From contig CALCFG010000136.1 of assembly GCA_937900565.1 (NCBI GenBank), forward strand, positions 10,314 through 74,313: a stretch of 64,000 nucleotides of DNA, in the 5' to 3' direction. This DNA is from an uncultured Erysipelotrichaceae bacterium. Its GTDB lineage: Bacteria; Bacillota_I; Bacilli_A; Erysipelotrichales; Erysipelotrichaceae. The notes under the pieces were generated by a model. The model was not told the origin of the DNA and did no database searches. It saw only the letters and a program-made list of their open reading frames with translations. Below, piece by piece: positions 16,651-25,160 of this stretch. Positions within the stretch are counted from its first letter, which is position 1. Each line of letters starts with the position of its first letter. A program made the translations under genes and the position numbers.

Positions 16651-17207
16651 GTATTATCAGGGTAAATAATTCGTTCAATAATGTGAATAAAAGCATCCAA
16701 TGATGTATCTTGTTTACGCAAATAAATAAAGAAATAATCGACTATAAATTGGGCAAACTGTTCTTTACTTAAATCATCATTGAATAAATGGTTATCAATG
16801 GAATCATCAGCATTGATTAAATAGATAACAAATTGCTTTAAATCCTGTTGCATTAGTGCTAATTGTTGATTATTAAATACTTCTATTGAAGATAAACAAT
16901 TTAATAAAGACCCTAAAGAAGCATCCAAACTAATCTTAATAATGCGATACAGTAGTGGTAAAGCTTCCACTAGTGGATAACCATAACATTGTGTCTTGAT
17001 TGTGCGATACACATCTTGCCAATAACTTTGCGTTAACGCAATTAACAATTCGTCTTTATTTTTGAAATAATTATAAATTGTTCCTACGGACACATGAGCG
17101 TTATTGGCAAGATTCCGTATATTTATTGCATCTACACCCCGCGTAGATGCAATTGTATGCGCACAATCAATCAAACTTGTATATAACGTATCATCCTTAG
17201 TTCGCAT
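16647..17207 (-). CDS. TetR/AcrR family transcriptional regulator
   Basis: This 186-residue repressor has a typical N-terminal helix-turn-helix: INIRNLANNAHVSVGTIYNYFKNKDELL at about residues 24-51 is the hallmark of TetR recognition helices. The C-terminal ligand-binding part is helical and not assignable. It lies in reverse orientation, with its stop overlapping the sigma-like gene. A ribosome site GGTGAGGA precedes its ATG. No efflux pump is adjacent. The operator-like palindromes upstream of glgB have the size and symmetry expected for a TetR regulator, but nothing links them to this protein directly. Confidence 0.88.
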   Translation of the reverse strand: MRTKDDTLYTSLIDCAHTIASTRGVDAINIRNLANNAHVSVGTIYNYFKNKDELLIALTQSYWQDVYRTIKTQCYGYPLVEALPLLYRIIKISLDASLGSLLNCLSSIEVFNNQQLALMQQDLKQFVIYLINADDSIDNHLFNDDLSKEQFAQFIVDYFFIYLRKQDTSLDAFIHIIERIIYPDNT

Positions 17208-17419
17208 TAGTATTCCTCACCATTCTTATCTTGCACATGTTTACTTACATTATAGCGAACAAAGGATGATTCGATAATAGTTAATATTATCCATATGATC
17301 CATCGGATCAATGAGCGTTTATAAAAAGTTTGGTAACAATGAGTTATCAAAACATTAATTGGAATAAATCTTATATCGTCTTCATTTAAGACGTATTTAT
17401 AGTATTTATTCTTTGCCAA
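17207..17419 (-). CDS. Small hypothetical protein or gene remnant upstream of tetR
   Basis: This open frame of about 70 codons ends one base into the TetR start codon. It has a possible membrane helix (RWIIWIILTIIESSFV) near its C-terminus. Its only start here is a TTG without a ribosome site. The frame stays open about 17 codons further upstream, where the composition still looks protein-like (RISYLDRFEFSAFNLAKN). It may be the tail of a larger decayed gene rather than a functional small protein. I recognise no family. Confidence 0.3.
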   Translation of the reverse strand: MAKNKYYKYVLNEDDIRFIPINVLITHCYQTFYKRSLIRWIIWIILTIIESSFVRYNVSKHVQDKNGEEY

Positions 17420-17559
17420 ATTAAAAGCAGAAAATTCAAATCTATCTAAATAGCTAATCCTGAATTTTAAACCTTAGAAGGTGTTACAAAACATCCCTTT
17501 GACACTGCATATTTTTACAATAAAAGCTTTTGATTAATTTAACTAACAATTTTGTTAAA

Positions 17560-17871
17560 TTATTTCAACGATTGAATATAATCTCTTTTGGCATAAACTA
17601 CACGAGCTATTGTCACAAGCTGTTTGTTTTCATCTACCCAATAGAACATTAGATAATTTTTTACAATGATTTTTCCGTACTCGTGATTTAGTGGCTGAGT
17701 GGTTTGATAGACACGATTTGCATAAGGGAAAGTAAGTACACTTTCTGCTGCATTAAAAAAATCAATAGCCAAAAGATCTGCGGCGTTAGGGTTCTTTAGT
17801 TCAAAGCTTATATAGCGTACTATTTTTAGCATGTCTTGCTGAGCACTAGGTAAAAATTCTAATTTATACAT
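17560..17871 (-). CDS. ParE/RelE-family toxin
   Basis: This 103-residue toxin of a type II toxin-antitoxin pair shows the ParE/RelE fold signature: LEFLPSAQQDMLKIVRYIS at the N-terminus, a helix with NAADLLAIDFFNA, and the C-terminal strands IVKNYLMFYWVDE and TIARVVYAKRDY. Family members either poison gyrase (ParE) or cut mRNA on the ribosome (RelE); the sequence alone does not decide. Its start overlaps the stop of the antitoxin gene, so the two are cotranscribed with the antitoxin first. Confidence 0.88.
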   Translation of the reverse strand: MYKLEFLPSAQQDMLKIVRYISFELKNPNAADLLAIDFFNAAESVLTFPYANRVYQTTQPLNHEYGKIIVKNYLMFYWVDENKQLVTIARVVYAKRDYIQSLK

Positions 17872-18140
17872 TATTTTTCTCGGATTGCTGCTTTCATTGC
17901 TTTTAGGACTTCTTTGGACGAATAGCGTTGATCTGTTAGTTCCGCCTTTATCTCAGCTTCTCGTAGTTTGAAATATACTTCACTCTCAAATTGAAGTTTT
18001 TCAAAGGCATTCATACTCATGACAACCATATCACCATAACCATTCTTCGTTAAAAAAACAGGTTGTGAAGTTTCGTGCACAGTCTTAGAAATATCTGCAA
18101 AATTATTCCTTAAATCTGATACAGGTCTAATATTATTCAT
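17871..18140 (-). CDS. Phd/YefM-family antitoxin
   Basis: This 89-residue antitoxin has an N-terminal DNA-binding Phd/YefM domain (MNNIRPVSDLRNNFADISK, then QPVFLTKNGYGDMVVMSM). The C-terminal charged helix would wrap the toxin. It starts behind AAAGGAG. A 20-bp palindrome covering the promoter just upstream is the expected autoregulatory operator. It is paired with the ParE/RelE toxin downstream. Confidence 0.9.
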   Translation of the reverse strand: MNNIRPVSDLRNNFADISKTVHETSQPVFLTKNGYGDMVVMSMNAFEKLQFESEVYFKLREAEIKAELTDQRYSSKEVLKAMKAAIREK

Positions 18141-18159
18141 ACTATTTCTCCTTTAGTAA

Positions 18160-18188
18160 ATTTTAGCATAATTACGCTAAATCCTCAA
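18160..18188 (-). promoter_or_regulatory. Autoregulated promoter-operator of the toxin-antitoxin operon
   Basis: On the minus strand TTGAGG (18188-18183), a 17-base spacer and TAAAAT (18165-18160) form a promoter, and TGC before the -10 box gives an extended -10. A near-perfect 20-bp dyad (18162-18181, arms TTTAGC...GCTAAA) fills the spacer. Bound antitoxin would block RNA polymerase. Confidence 0.7.
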
Positions 18189-18348
18189 ATTATTATTCAA
18201 AATTTAGTTAATAAAACAGCACTTTTGATTAATTGGCTAAAAAGGCAAACTATTTGTTTAAAATGGCACGTGAATCATTTAACAAGCAACAATATTAAGC
18301 GTAGAATGGGATTAGAAATAAAGGTAAGCTTTATTCAAGGAGGAAAGT

Positions 18349-19755
18349 ATGAGCTCGAATACAAAAGAGCAACATGGTCTAAACAAAAGCTTGAAATTAA
18401 TTTTTGTTTATACCGTTGCGACTGGATCGATTTTCACATTCGTAAACTATTGGGATTCAGTATTTTATGGATATTGTGGATCTGGTACATTTCTAGCCTT
18501 TGCCTTAATGACAATCGCAATTTTGCCTGTAGCATTGGTGTACAGTGAGTTGGCCTCATTGTTCCATACAGGTGGGGGAGAGTTAGTTTATAATACCGTC
18601 GGTATTAATAAACATGTTGGTTTTTTAGCGTCATGGTTGATCATGGCGGCGTGGATTTCAGTACCACCTGCTGTTGTTATGGCGATTATGACATGGGTCA
18701 ATAAGACATTTGCACTAAATCTATCGACAATGGTAATGGTGGGTTGTGCAGCAGTGTTATTGGTTTTGTATTTTTTAATGAGTATTCAAAATGTGCAATT
18801 TTTAGTAAAAGCGCAAGCCGTGATGTTATTTTGTAATATCGCAGTAACCATATTAACTGGATTTATTCTTTTATTTTCAGGTCATTGGAGCTTTGCTAAT
18901 TTTGGAAATTTATTTGAAACAACATTGCAACCAATTGCTGGTGTTCCAGGATGGATTATTGGAATGGCATTATTGATTACACCTTATTTTGGTTTTGAAA
19001 CAGTACCACAAATGGTAGAAGAAGGGGACTTCCCAATTAAGAATTCGAAAAAAGCAATTTGTGGCTCTATTCTAACGTGTGGAACGATTTATGTATTTTA
19101 TTATTTCTGTGTTGCAGGTTTGGATGGATTGAATGGTGTATTTACAACTGCTGCACAAGATGGATTCTTAACCATTACAACAATGCAACAAACAATGGGT
19201 TGGACATTTTGGCCACTTGTTGTAGGTATCTTATCATGCTTATTGGGTATGGGTGCATCGTTGCTCGGTTTCTGGATGTCAACGGTGAGAATGTTGTATT
19301 CCATGGCGAATAAGAATTTCTTACCGAAAGCTTTTGCTAAAGTTAATAAACATCAACAACCATTGTTACCAAATATCTTCTTATTGGTATTATCACTTGT
19401 ATTTATCGTATTGCAAAACTCTTCTGACTTTATGAGTGCATTCTTTAATTTAATGAGTTTTGGCTGTGCATGTGCGTATGCATTAACAATGATATCTGCC
19501 ATTATGATTCATCATAAACATCCAAATTGGGTTAGTGAGAACCAAGTTAAGGGTGGTGATGCATTTAGGGCATTGGCATGTTTGATAGCAGTATTGATTG
19601 CATTTTTCTGTACGTTAGGTCAAGGTATTGATTCGTGGATTTGTTTTGCAGCATATCTTGGTGTGGGTGTGATTTTATGGTTATGGATGGTTTTGTTCTA
19701 TTGGAAAAAACATCCCGTAGAAATTGAAACACCGGATGGTATACAAAAATTCTAA
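18349..19755 (+). CDS. APC-superfamily amino acid permease
   Basis: This 468-residue integral membrane transporter has about twelve hydrophobic segments. The first helix contains VYTVATGSIFTFVNYWDSVF, followed by a segment with LVYSELASLFHTGGGELVY that resembles the conserved early loop of APC transporters. Later segments include ITPYFGFETVPQMVEEGDFP, a characteristic APC motif. It starts behind GGAGGAAAG. The downstream dehydrogenase starts 24 bases after its stop, so they form an operon. Substrate unknown: an amino acid or amine whose degradation involves an alcohol or keto step is an inference from the neighbour. Confidence 0.85.
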   Translation: MSSNTKEQHGLNKSLKLIFVYTVATGSIFTFVNYWDSVFYGYCGSGTFLAFALMTIAILPVALVYSELASLFHTGGGELVYNTVGINKHVGFLASWLIMAAWISVPPAVVMAIMTWVNKTFALNLSTMVMVGCAAVLLVLYFLMSIQNVQFLVKAQAVMLFCNIAVTILTGFILLFSGHWSFANFGNLFETTLQPIAGVPGWIIGMALLITPYFGFETVPQMVEEGDFPIKNSKKAICGSILTCGTIYVFYYFCVAGLDGLNGVFTTAAQDGFLTITTMQQTMGWTFWPLVVGILSCLLGMGASLLGFWMSTVRMLYSMANKNFLPKAFAKVNKHQQPLLPNIFLLVLSLVFIVLQNSSDFMSAFFNLMSFGCACAYALTMISAIMIHHKHPNWVSENQVKGGDAFRALACLIAVLIAFFCTLGQGIDSWICFAAYLGVGVILWLWMVLFYWKKHPVEIETPDGIQKF

Positions 19756-19779
19756 GATTGCAAAGGAGGATTATTAGTT

Positions 19780-20577
19780 ATGGCAAAATTAGATGGTAAA
19801 GTTGCATTGGTAACGGGTGCAGCAGCAGGTTTAGGTGAAGGTATAGCACAAGTTTATGCAAAATACGGAGCAAAATTGTGTTTGGTTGATTTGAGTGAAG
19901 ATGTGCATAAAGTAGCGCAACACTTAAAAGATGAATATGGTACGGAAGTTATTAGTGTGATAGCTAACGTTGCCAATAAACAACAATTAATTGATGCTGC
20001 GCAAAAAGCAGTGGATACATTTGGCTCTTTAGATATTGCATGTGCTAATGCCGGAGTATGTCGGTTAGCACCATTTGAAACAATGAGTGATGATATTCGT
20101 GATTTCCATATCGACGTGAATATCAAAGGGGCATGGAATACTTGTCAAGCAGTTATTCCACACATGCTAAATCAAGGTAAAGGCTCCATTGTTATTGCTT
20201 CCAGTGTTACCGGTGATATTGTTGCTGATGGTGGTGAAGCAGCTTATGCAATGAGTAAAGCAGCATTGGTTGGCTTAACGAAATGCTTAGCGGTTGAATA
20301 TGCCGAACGTAATATTCGCGTAAACTGTTCACAATTAGGGTATGCACGTACGCCAATGGTTGAAAAGATGGCGGTTGAATCCAATCCGGAAAATCCAGAA
20401 CAAGCCATACAAGATATTGCAGTTAACGTACCAATGAAACGTTTAGCTAAACCAACAGAAGTTGGAGAATTGTTTGCTTTCTTAGGAAGTGACGAAGCAA
20501 GTTACATTACCGGTGGTCAATTTGTTATTGATGGTGGTGCAACGTTACCAGAAACAATGAGCATGGGTACGAATTAA
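19780..20577 (+). CDS. ucpA: Short-chain dehydrogenase/reductase, UcpA-like
   Basis: This 265-residue NAD(P)-dependent oxidoreductase has a Rossmann motif TGAAAGLGEG near residue 12, NAG at about 90, catalytic Ser in ASSVTGD and the YxxxK pair in AYAMSKAA. Segments such as NAGVCRLAPFE and the C-terminal GGATLPET closely resemble Escherichia coli UcpA, an oxidoreductase of uncertain physiological substrate. It starts behind AAAGGAGGA, is paired with the APC permease, and is followed by a strong terminator. The gene symbol rests on resemblance from memory. Confidence 0.82.
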   Translation: MAKLDGKVALVTGAAAGLGEGIAQVYAKYGAKLCLVDLSEDVHKVAQHLKDEYGTEVISVIANVANKQQLIDAAQKAVDTFGSLDIACANAGVCRLAPFETMSDDIRDFHIDVNIKGAWNTCQAVIPHMLNQGKGSIVIASSVTGDIVADGGEAAYAMSKAALVGLTKCLAVEYAERNIRVNCSQLGYARTPMVEKMAVESNPENPEQAIQDIAVNVPMKRLAKPTEVGELFAFLGSDEASYITGGQFVIDGGATLPETMSMGTN

Positions 20578-20600
20578 TTATTTATTCATATCAACTTAAC

Positions 20601-20634
20601 AAAACCAGTAGTCTAATGCCTACTGGTTTTTATG
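20601..20634 (+). terminator. Rho-independent terminator after the permease-dehydrogenase operon
   Basis: AAAACCAGTAG / CTACTGGTTTT is an 11-bp perfect stem with an 8-base loop, followed by TTAT. The region from 20635 to 20943 has no gene; it carries the operators and leader listed separately. Confidence 0.88.
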
Positions 20635-20730
20635 TGTTGATAACAGGGCTATTATTTACTCTAATATTTTTTGAAAAGTTATTTCATAAGCGCTTTAGTT
20701 TCTGGCAAATGGTGCTAAATTGATCAAAAT

Positions 20731-20742
20731 TGAACATGTTCA
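20731..20742 (+). promoter_or_regulatory. Palindromic operator-like site 1 upstream of glgB
   Basis: TGAACATGTTCA is a perfect 12-bp palindrome. It shares the half-site TGAAC-NN-GTTCA with a second site 43 bp downstream, about four helix turns centre to centre. The symmetry is typical of TetR-family operators. Confidence 0.55.
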
Positions 20743-20771
20743 TTAAAATTTAGTTCAGTTTTACCATTAAA

Positions 20772-20787
20772 AATGAACTTGTTCATT
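20772..20787 (+). promoter_or_regulatory. Palindromic operator-like site 2 overlapping the glgB promoter
   Basis: AATGAACTTGTTCATT is palindromic except for its central pair and shares its half-site with site 1. It ends at the first base of a plausible -10 box (TATAAA, 20787-20792), so binding should repress transcription of the glycogen operon. Confidence 0.55.
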
Positions 20788-20845
20788 ATAAAATGGAATC
20801 GCTTACAAGATTTGAAATATTACGATAAGTATCGTTATTTTTAAA

Positions 20846-20930
20846 GTTTTATAAAATGCTGAATTTTTATGACTTAGCAGGCAAGTTAAATTAGCGTGAT
20901 TTGCTAAGCATTCAATTTTATAAAACAGGA
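20846..20930 (+). promoter_or_regulatory. Structured leader RNA of the glycogen operon
   Basis: Three nested helices can form: GTTTTATAAAA (20846-20856) with TTTTATAAAAC (20916-20926), GAAT (20861-20864) with ATTC (20910-20913), and CTTAGCA (20873-20879) with TGCTAAG (20902-20908). The outer arm abuts and partly overlaps the ribosome site CAGGAG (20926-20931). A small hairpin followed by a T-rich run (20822-20842) precedes it. I recognise no known riboswitch class. Confidence 0.45.
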
Positions 20931-20943
20931 GTAAAATAAAGTC

Positions 20944-22764
20944 ATGAGTAGCTTTGATTATTATTACAGCGGATTGGAAGCATACGCTTATCGAATTTTT
21001 GGCGCCCATGTTCAAGGGGACCATACTACTTTTACGGTTTGGGCACCAAGGGCACAAAAAATTCAATTAATTGGTTCTTTTGATAATTGGAGTTGTGAAG
21101 GGAATGAATTTACCCGTATTGATGATCGGGGCATTTGGCAAGTTAGTGCCAAATGTAAGGAAGGAGATTATTATAAGTTCCGAATAACACAAGCCAATGG
21201 TACGATTGTGGATAAGATAGATCCATATGCATTGGAAAGTGAATTAAGACCCAATACAGCTTCGAAAATTGCACGACGGGATTATCACTGGAATGATGAT
21301 GTTTGGATGAAAAAACGCCGTGTTAACTTTGATCAACCGATGAATATTTATGAATTATTTGCAGGTTCATTTAAATTACATGATGGAAAATGTTCATATA
21401 CAACGCTAAAAGAAGATTTAATTCCTTATCTTTTGGAAAATCATTACACGCACGTAGAGTTTATGCCATTGAGTGAATATCCATTTGATGGATCTTGGGG
21501 TTATCAAGTATCGGGATATTATTCAACCACAAGCCGTTATGGCACAATGGATGAATTAAAGGCTTTGATTGATGCGTTGCATCAAGCAGGCATTGGGGTG
21601 ATTTTTGATTTTGTTCCTGTACACTTTGTTTCCGATAATTACGCCTTAGCAAACTATGATGGGACTCCTTGTTATGAATATGCCAATAGTGTGTCGCAAT
21701 GGGGAACAAGTAACTTTGACTTTGGTAAAGGGGAAGTACAATCCTTCTTAATGAGTTGTGCAAACTATTGGTTAAATGAAATGCATGGTGATGGGTTACG
21801 GATGGATGCTATCAGCAATTTAATCTTTTATGAAGGGGATAAACGTAGGGGTCAAAATAATGCAGCCATTGCGTTTATTCGTCGTATGAATGATACATTG
21901 CATGAATTAAATCCTTCGTGCATGTTAATTGCTGAAGATTCCACTGATTTTGCCAATGTAACCAAATCTAGCAAAGAAAATGGGTTAGGATTTGACTATA
22001 AATGGGATTTAGGTTGGATGAATGATACATTATCTTATTTAAAGAAAGATCCTATTTACCGTCAATATCATCACAATGATATGACATTCTCAATGGCTTA
22101 TTTCTATTCTGAACGATTTATCATGGAATTTAGTCATGATGAAGTGGTGCATGGAAAAGCAACCATTGTGAATAAAATGTGGGGTACTTATGAGCAAAAA
22201 TTTGCGCAAGCGAGAGCCTTATACATTTATATGATGACTCACCCTGGTAAGAAATTAAACTTTATGGGAAATGAGTTAGGTATGTTTCGAGAATTTGATG
22301 AGAAACAAGAAAATGATTGGGACTTATTAAAATATCCAATGCATGATGGTTTTCATCGATTCATGAAAGATTTAAATAAATTGTATATTAGCTATGATGC
22401 ATTGTATCAACGGGATTATGATCCGTTAGCATTTGAATGGAGCAATGCAGATGATAAAGATCACAATGTATTTACCTATATTCGCTATGGTAAAGAAGAG
22501 TCATTAGTGGTTGCGATTAATTTTTCACCAAATCGTTACCAAAACTATCAAATTGAAGTACCGTTTACTGGACAATATAAAGAAGTATTAAGCTCAAATG
22601 CAGCAACTTATGGTGGTAACGGTATTGTTAATGATAAAGTGATACGAAGTAAAAAAATAGCGCATAGTCATCGTTTTGTGAATGGAATTACTGTTGATTT
22701 AGATGGCTTTAGTGCAAGCGTATTTAAAGTAAAACACAAAGGGAAATGGAGACAAGGATGTTAA
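20944..22764 (+). CDS. glgB: 1,4-alpha-glucan branching enzyme
   Basis: This 606-residue GH13 enzyme makes alpha-1,6 branches in glycogen. The N-terminal CBM48 domain begins near FTVWAPRAQKIQLIGSFDNW (about 30-50). The catalytic barrel has GLRMDAISN with the nucleophile Asp, LIAEDST with the acid Glu and FSHDEVVHG with the third carboxylate. An all-beta C-terminal domain closes it. Length fits the shorter bacterial GlgB type. AGGAG lies about a dozen bases upstream of the ATG. It overlaps glgP by 7 bases and starts the operon glgB-glgP-pullulanase. Expression is probably controlled by the two upstream palindromes and the structured leader. Confidence 0.94.
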   Translation: MSSFDYYYSGLEAYAYRIFGAHVQGDHTTFTVWAPRAQKIQLIGSFDNWSCEGNEFTRIDDRGIWQVSAKCKEGDYYKFRITQANGTIVDKIDPYALESELRPNTASKIARRDYHWNDDVWMKKRRVNFDQPMNIYELFAGSFKLHDGKCSYTTLKEDLIPYLLENHYTHVEFMPLSEYPFDGSWGYQVSGYYSTTSRYGTMDELKALIDALHQAGIGVIFDFVPVHFVSDNYALANYDGTPCYEYANSVSQWGTSNFDFGKGEVQSFLMSCANYWLNEMHGDGLRMDAISNLIFYEGDKRRGQNNAAIAFIRRMNDTLHELNPSCMLIAEDSTDFANVTKSSKENGLGFDYKWDLGWMNDTLSYLKKDPIYRQYHHNDMTFSMAYFYSERFIMEFSHDEVVHGKATIVNKMWGTYEQKFAQARALYIYMMTHPGKKLNFMGNELGMFREFDEKQENDWDLLKYPMHDGFHRFMKDLNKLYISYDALYQRDYDPLAFEWSNADDKDHNVFTYIRYGKEESLVVAINFSPNRYQNYQIEVPFTGQYKEVLSSNAATYGGNGIVNDKVIRSKKIAHSHRFVNGITVDLDGFSASVFKVKHKGKWRQGC

Positions 22765-25160
22765 ACTTAACGAAAGAAGAATTTAAGAAAAGCTATGTTG
22801 ATAGCATGGCGACAGTATTTGGACGTGTTATGGAGAAGGCAAGTCCAATTGAACAATATATTGTATTAGGGGATTTTGTTCGTGGATATGCCGCTAAAAA
22901 CTGGATGGTATCTAAGGAAAATTCTGCGAAAAAAGGCGATAAACAAATGTACTATTTTTCAATGGAATTTTTGATGGGACGCTTGTTAACCAATAACTTA
23001 ATGAATTTGGGGATTTATGATGTGGTTAAAGAGGGGTTAGCTGAATTAAATATCGATTTAGAAAGCTTGGAAGATTTGGAAGCTGATGCTGGTCTTGGTA
23101 ATGGGGGATTAGGAAGATTAGCGGCTTGTTTTATGGATTCCATTGTAAGTAATAACTACATTGGTAATGGGAACTGTATTCGTTATCGTTATGGATTTTT
23201 CAAACAAAAAATTGACCATAATAAACAGGTTGAAGTACCCGATTTATGGTTAAAACTTGGTAATGTTTGGGAAACTAAGAAACCAAATAACGCTGTTTTA
23301 GTTAAATTTGGTGGATATATTCAACAAAATTGGGATGGGCAACACTTTAAATTTGAACAAAAAGACGCAACGGTTATTCAAGCAGTTCCTTACGATATGC
23401 CTATTGTTGGTTACAATACACCATTAACCAATACATTACGTTTATGGGATGCGCAACCTGTGGAAGAAGAATTAATTGGTAATACGAGTGACTATTTAAA
23501 ATTGATTGATGATTTAACCAGTTGCTTATATCCAAATGACAGTACGGAAGATGGTAAAAAACTTCGTTTAAAACAACAATATTTCTTTGTAAGTGCGGGT
23601 ATTCAAACAATTATTAATGATCATCATAACCGTAATCATTATCCTTTGGAAGATTTACCAAATAAAGTTGCGATCCAATTAAATGATACACATCCAGTAT
23701 TGGTTATTCCTGAAATGATGCGTATTTTAATGGATGATTATCAAATGGATTGGGATCAAGCATGGGATATTGTCACTAAATGTTGTGCATACACTAATCA
23801 TACTGTGCTCGCCGAAGCATTGGAAAAATGGCCAATTCATTATTTTGAACAAATATTGCCACGTATTATGATGATTATTAATGAAATTCAACGTCGCTTC
23901 GTTGTTGAATTAAACCATACTTATAAACGCAGTGATTTAATTCATGAATTAAGCATCATTAAAGATGGTCAAGTTCATATGGCCAATTTAGCTATTGTGG
24001 GAAGTCATGCCATTAATGGTGTTGCTGCATTGCATACAGAAATCTTAAAAGAATCAGTATTCAATGGATTCTATTCTATTTGGCCAGAAAAATTTACCAA
24101 TAAAACCAATGGGGTGACCCATCGTCGTTGGTTAATGTATTCTAACCCACAATTAACCAAATTATTGGATGATACCATTGGGGATAGTTGGAAAACTAAC
24201 CCGAGTGATTTAGCTAAATTAAATGATTACGTGGATGATTCAAACGTGCAACAACGTTTCTTAGCGATTAAAAAAGAACGTAAAGAAATTTTAGCTCAAT
24301 ATATTGATGAAAAATTGGGCGTAAAGCTTGATACTGACAGTTTGTTTGACGTGATTGCTAAACGTTTCCATGCTTATAAACGTCAATTAATGGATTTATT
24401 GCATATTATGTATTTGATCCAACGTATTCGCACAGAACCAGACTTTAGACCTGCAAAACACACATTCTTCTTTGCAGGTAAGGCAGCAGGGGCTTATGTG
24501 TTTGCGAAAGAATGCATTCAATTAGCCAATGCTTTAATGGAAGTTGTTAATAACGATCCATTATTAAGTCAATACATCAACGTTGTTTTTGTTCCTAACT
24601 ATGGGGTAAGTATTGCACAAATCTTATTGAATGCTGCGGATGTTTCGGAACAAATTTCTACTGCAGGTAAAGAAGCAAGTGGAACAAGTAATATGAAATT
24701 TATGATGAATGGAGCCATTACATTGGGAACGATGGATGGAGCTAATGTTGAAATTGTTAAATATGCTGGTATTGAAAATGAAGAAATTTTTGGTTTAAGC
24801 AGTGATGAAGTGGAACAATTGAAGTTCGAAAATTCTTATTCAGTGCATCAATTATTAAATTCAGATCCAACATTAAAAGCTGTGGTTGAAGCATTAGTGG
24901 ATGGTTCCATTGTGAATGATCAATTCAGAAATATTTACAATGAATTGTTCTATAAAAACGATGAATATTTAGTATTAAAAGACTTCTGGTCATATGCCCA
25001 AGCACAAGAAAACATTTGTGCTCGTTACAGTGATAAGGCCGGCTGGGCAAGGGCTTGTTTAAAAAATATTGCGAATAGTGGATATTTCTCTTCTGATCGT
25101 ACAATTGAAGAGTATGTCCGCGATATTTGGCATCTCGATAAGATTAATCCAAATGCGTAA
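22758..25160 (+). CDS. glgP: Glycogen/starch phosphorylase
   Basis: This 800-residue GT35 enzyme releases glucose-1-phosphate from alpha-glucan chains. The PLP-binding lysine is in GTSNMKFMMNGA, followed by TLGTMDGANVEI. The N-terminal half has the conserved GLGNGGLGRLAACFMDS. I start it at the ATG at 22758, behind GGAGACAAGG and overlapping the glgB stop; another ATG four codons earlier is possible. Its stop overlaps the pullulanase start. Length is normal. With branching and debranching enzymes in the same operon it serves controlled glycogen turnover. Confidence 0.95.
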   Translation: MLNLTKEEFKKSYVDSMATVFGRVMEKASPIEQYIVLGDFVRGYAAKNWMVSKENSAKKGDKQMYYFSMEFLMGRLLTNNLMNLGIYDVVKEGLAELNIDLESLEDLEADAGLGNGGLGRLAACFMDSIVSNNYIGNGNCIRYRYGFFKQKIDHNKQVEVPDLWLKLGNVWETKKPNNAVLVKFGGYIQQNWDGQHFKFEQKDATVIQAVPYDMPIVGYNTPLTNTLRLWDAQPVEEELIGNTSDYLKLIDDLTSCLYPNDSTEDGKKLRLKQQYFFVSAGIQTIINDHHNRNHYPLEDLPNKVAIQLNDTHPVLVIPEMMRILMDDYQMDWDQAWDIVTKCCAYTNHTVLAEALEKWPIHYFEQILPRIMMIINEIQRRFVVELNHTYKRSDLIHELSIIKDGQVHMANLAIVGSHAINGVAALHTEILKESVFNGFYSIWPEKFTNKTNGVTHRRWLMYSNPQLTKLLDDTIGDSWKTNPSDLAKLNDYVDDSNVQQRFLAIKKERKEILAQYIDEKLGVKLDTDSLFDVIAKRFHAYKRQLMDLLHIMYLIQRIRTEPDFRPAKHTFFFAGKAAGAYVFAKECIQLANALMEVVNNDPLLSQYINVVFVPNYGVSIAQILLNAADVSEQISTAGKEASGTSNMKFMMNGAITLGTMDGANVEIVKYAGIENEEIFGLSSDEVEQLKFENSYSVHQLLNSDPTLKAVVEALVDGSIVNDQFRNIYNELFYKNDEYLVLKDFWSYAQAQENICARYSDKAGWARACLKNIANSGYFSSDRTIEEYVRDIWHLDKINPNA

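Noticed and set aside
18225..18548. A 107-codon frame overlapping the start of the APC permease
   Set aside because: It has no ribosome site, no family resemblance, and runs out of frame through the permease N-terminus.
20731..20787. LexA (DinR) boxes before glgB
   Set aside because: DinR boxes have GAAC and GTTC separated by four bases; here the gap is two.
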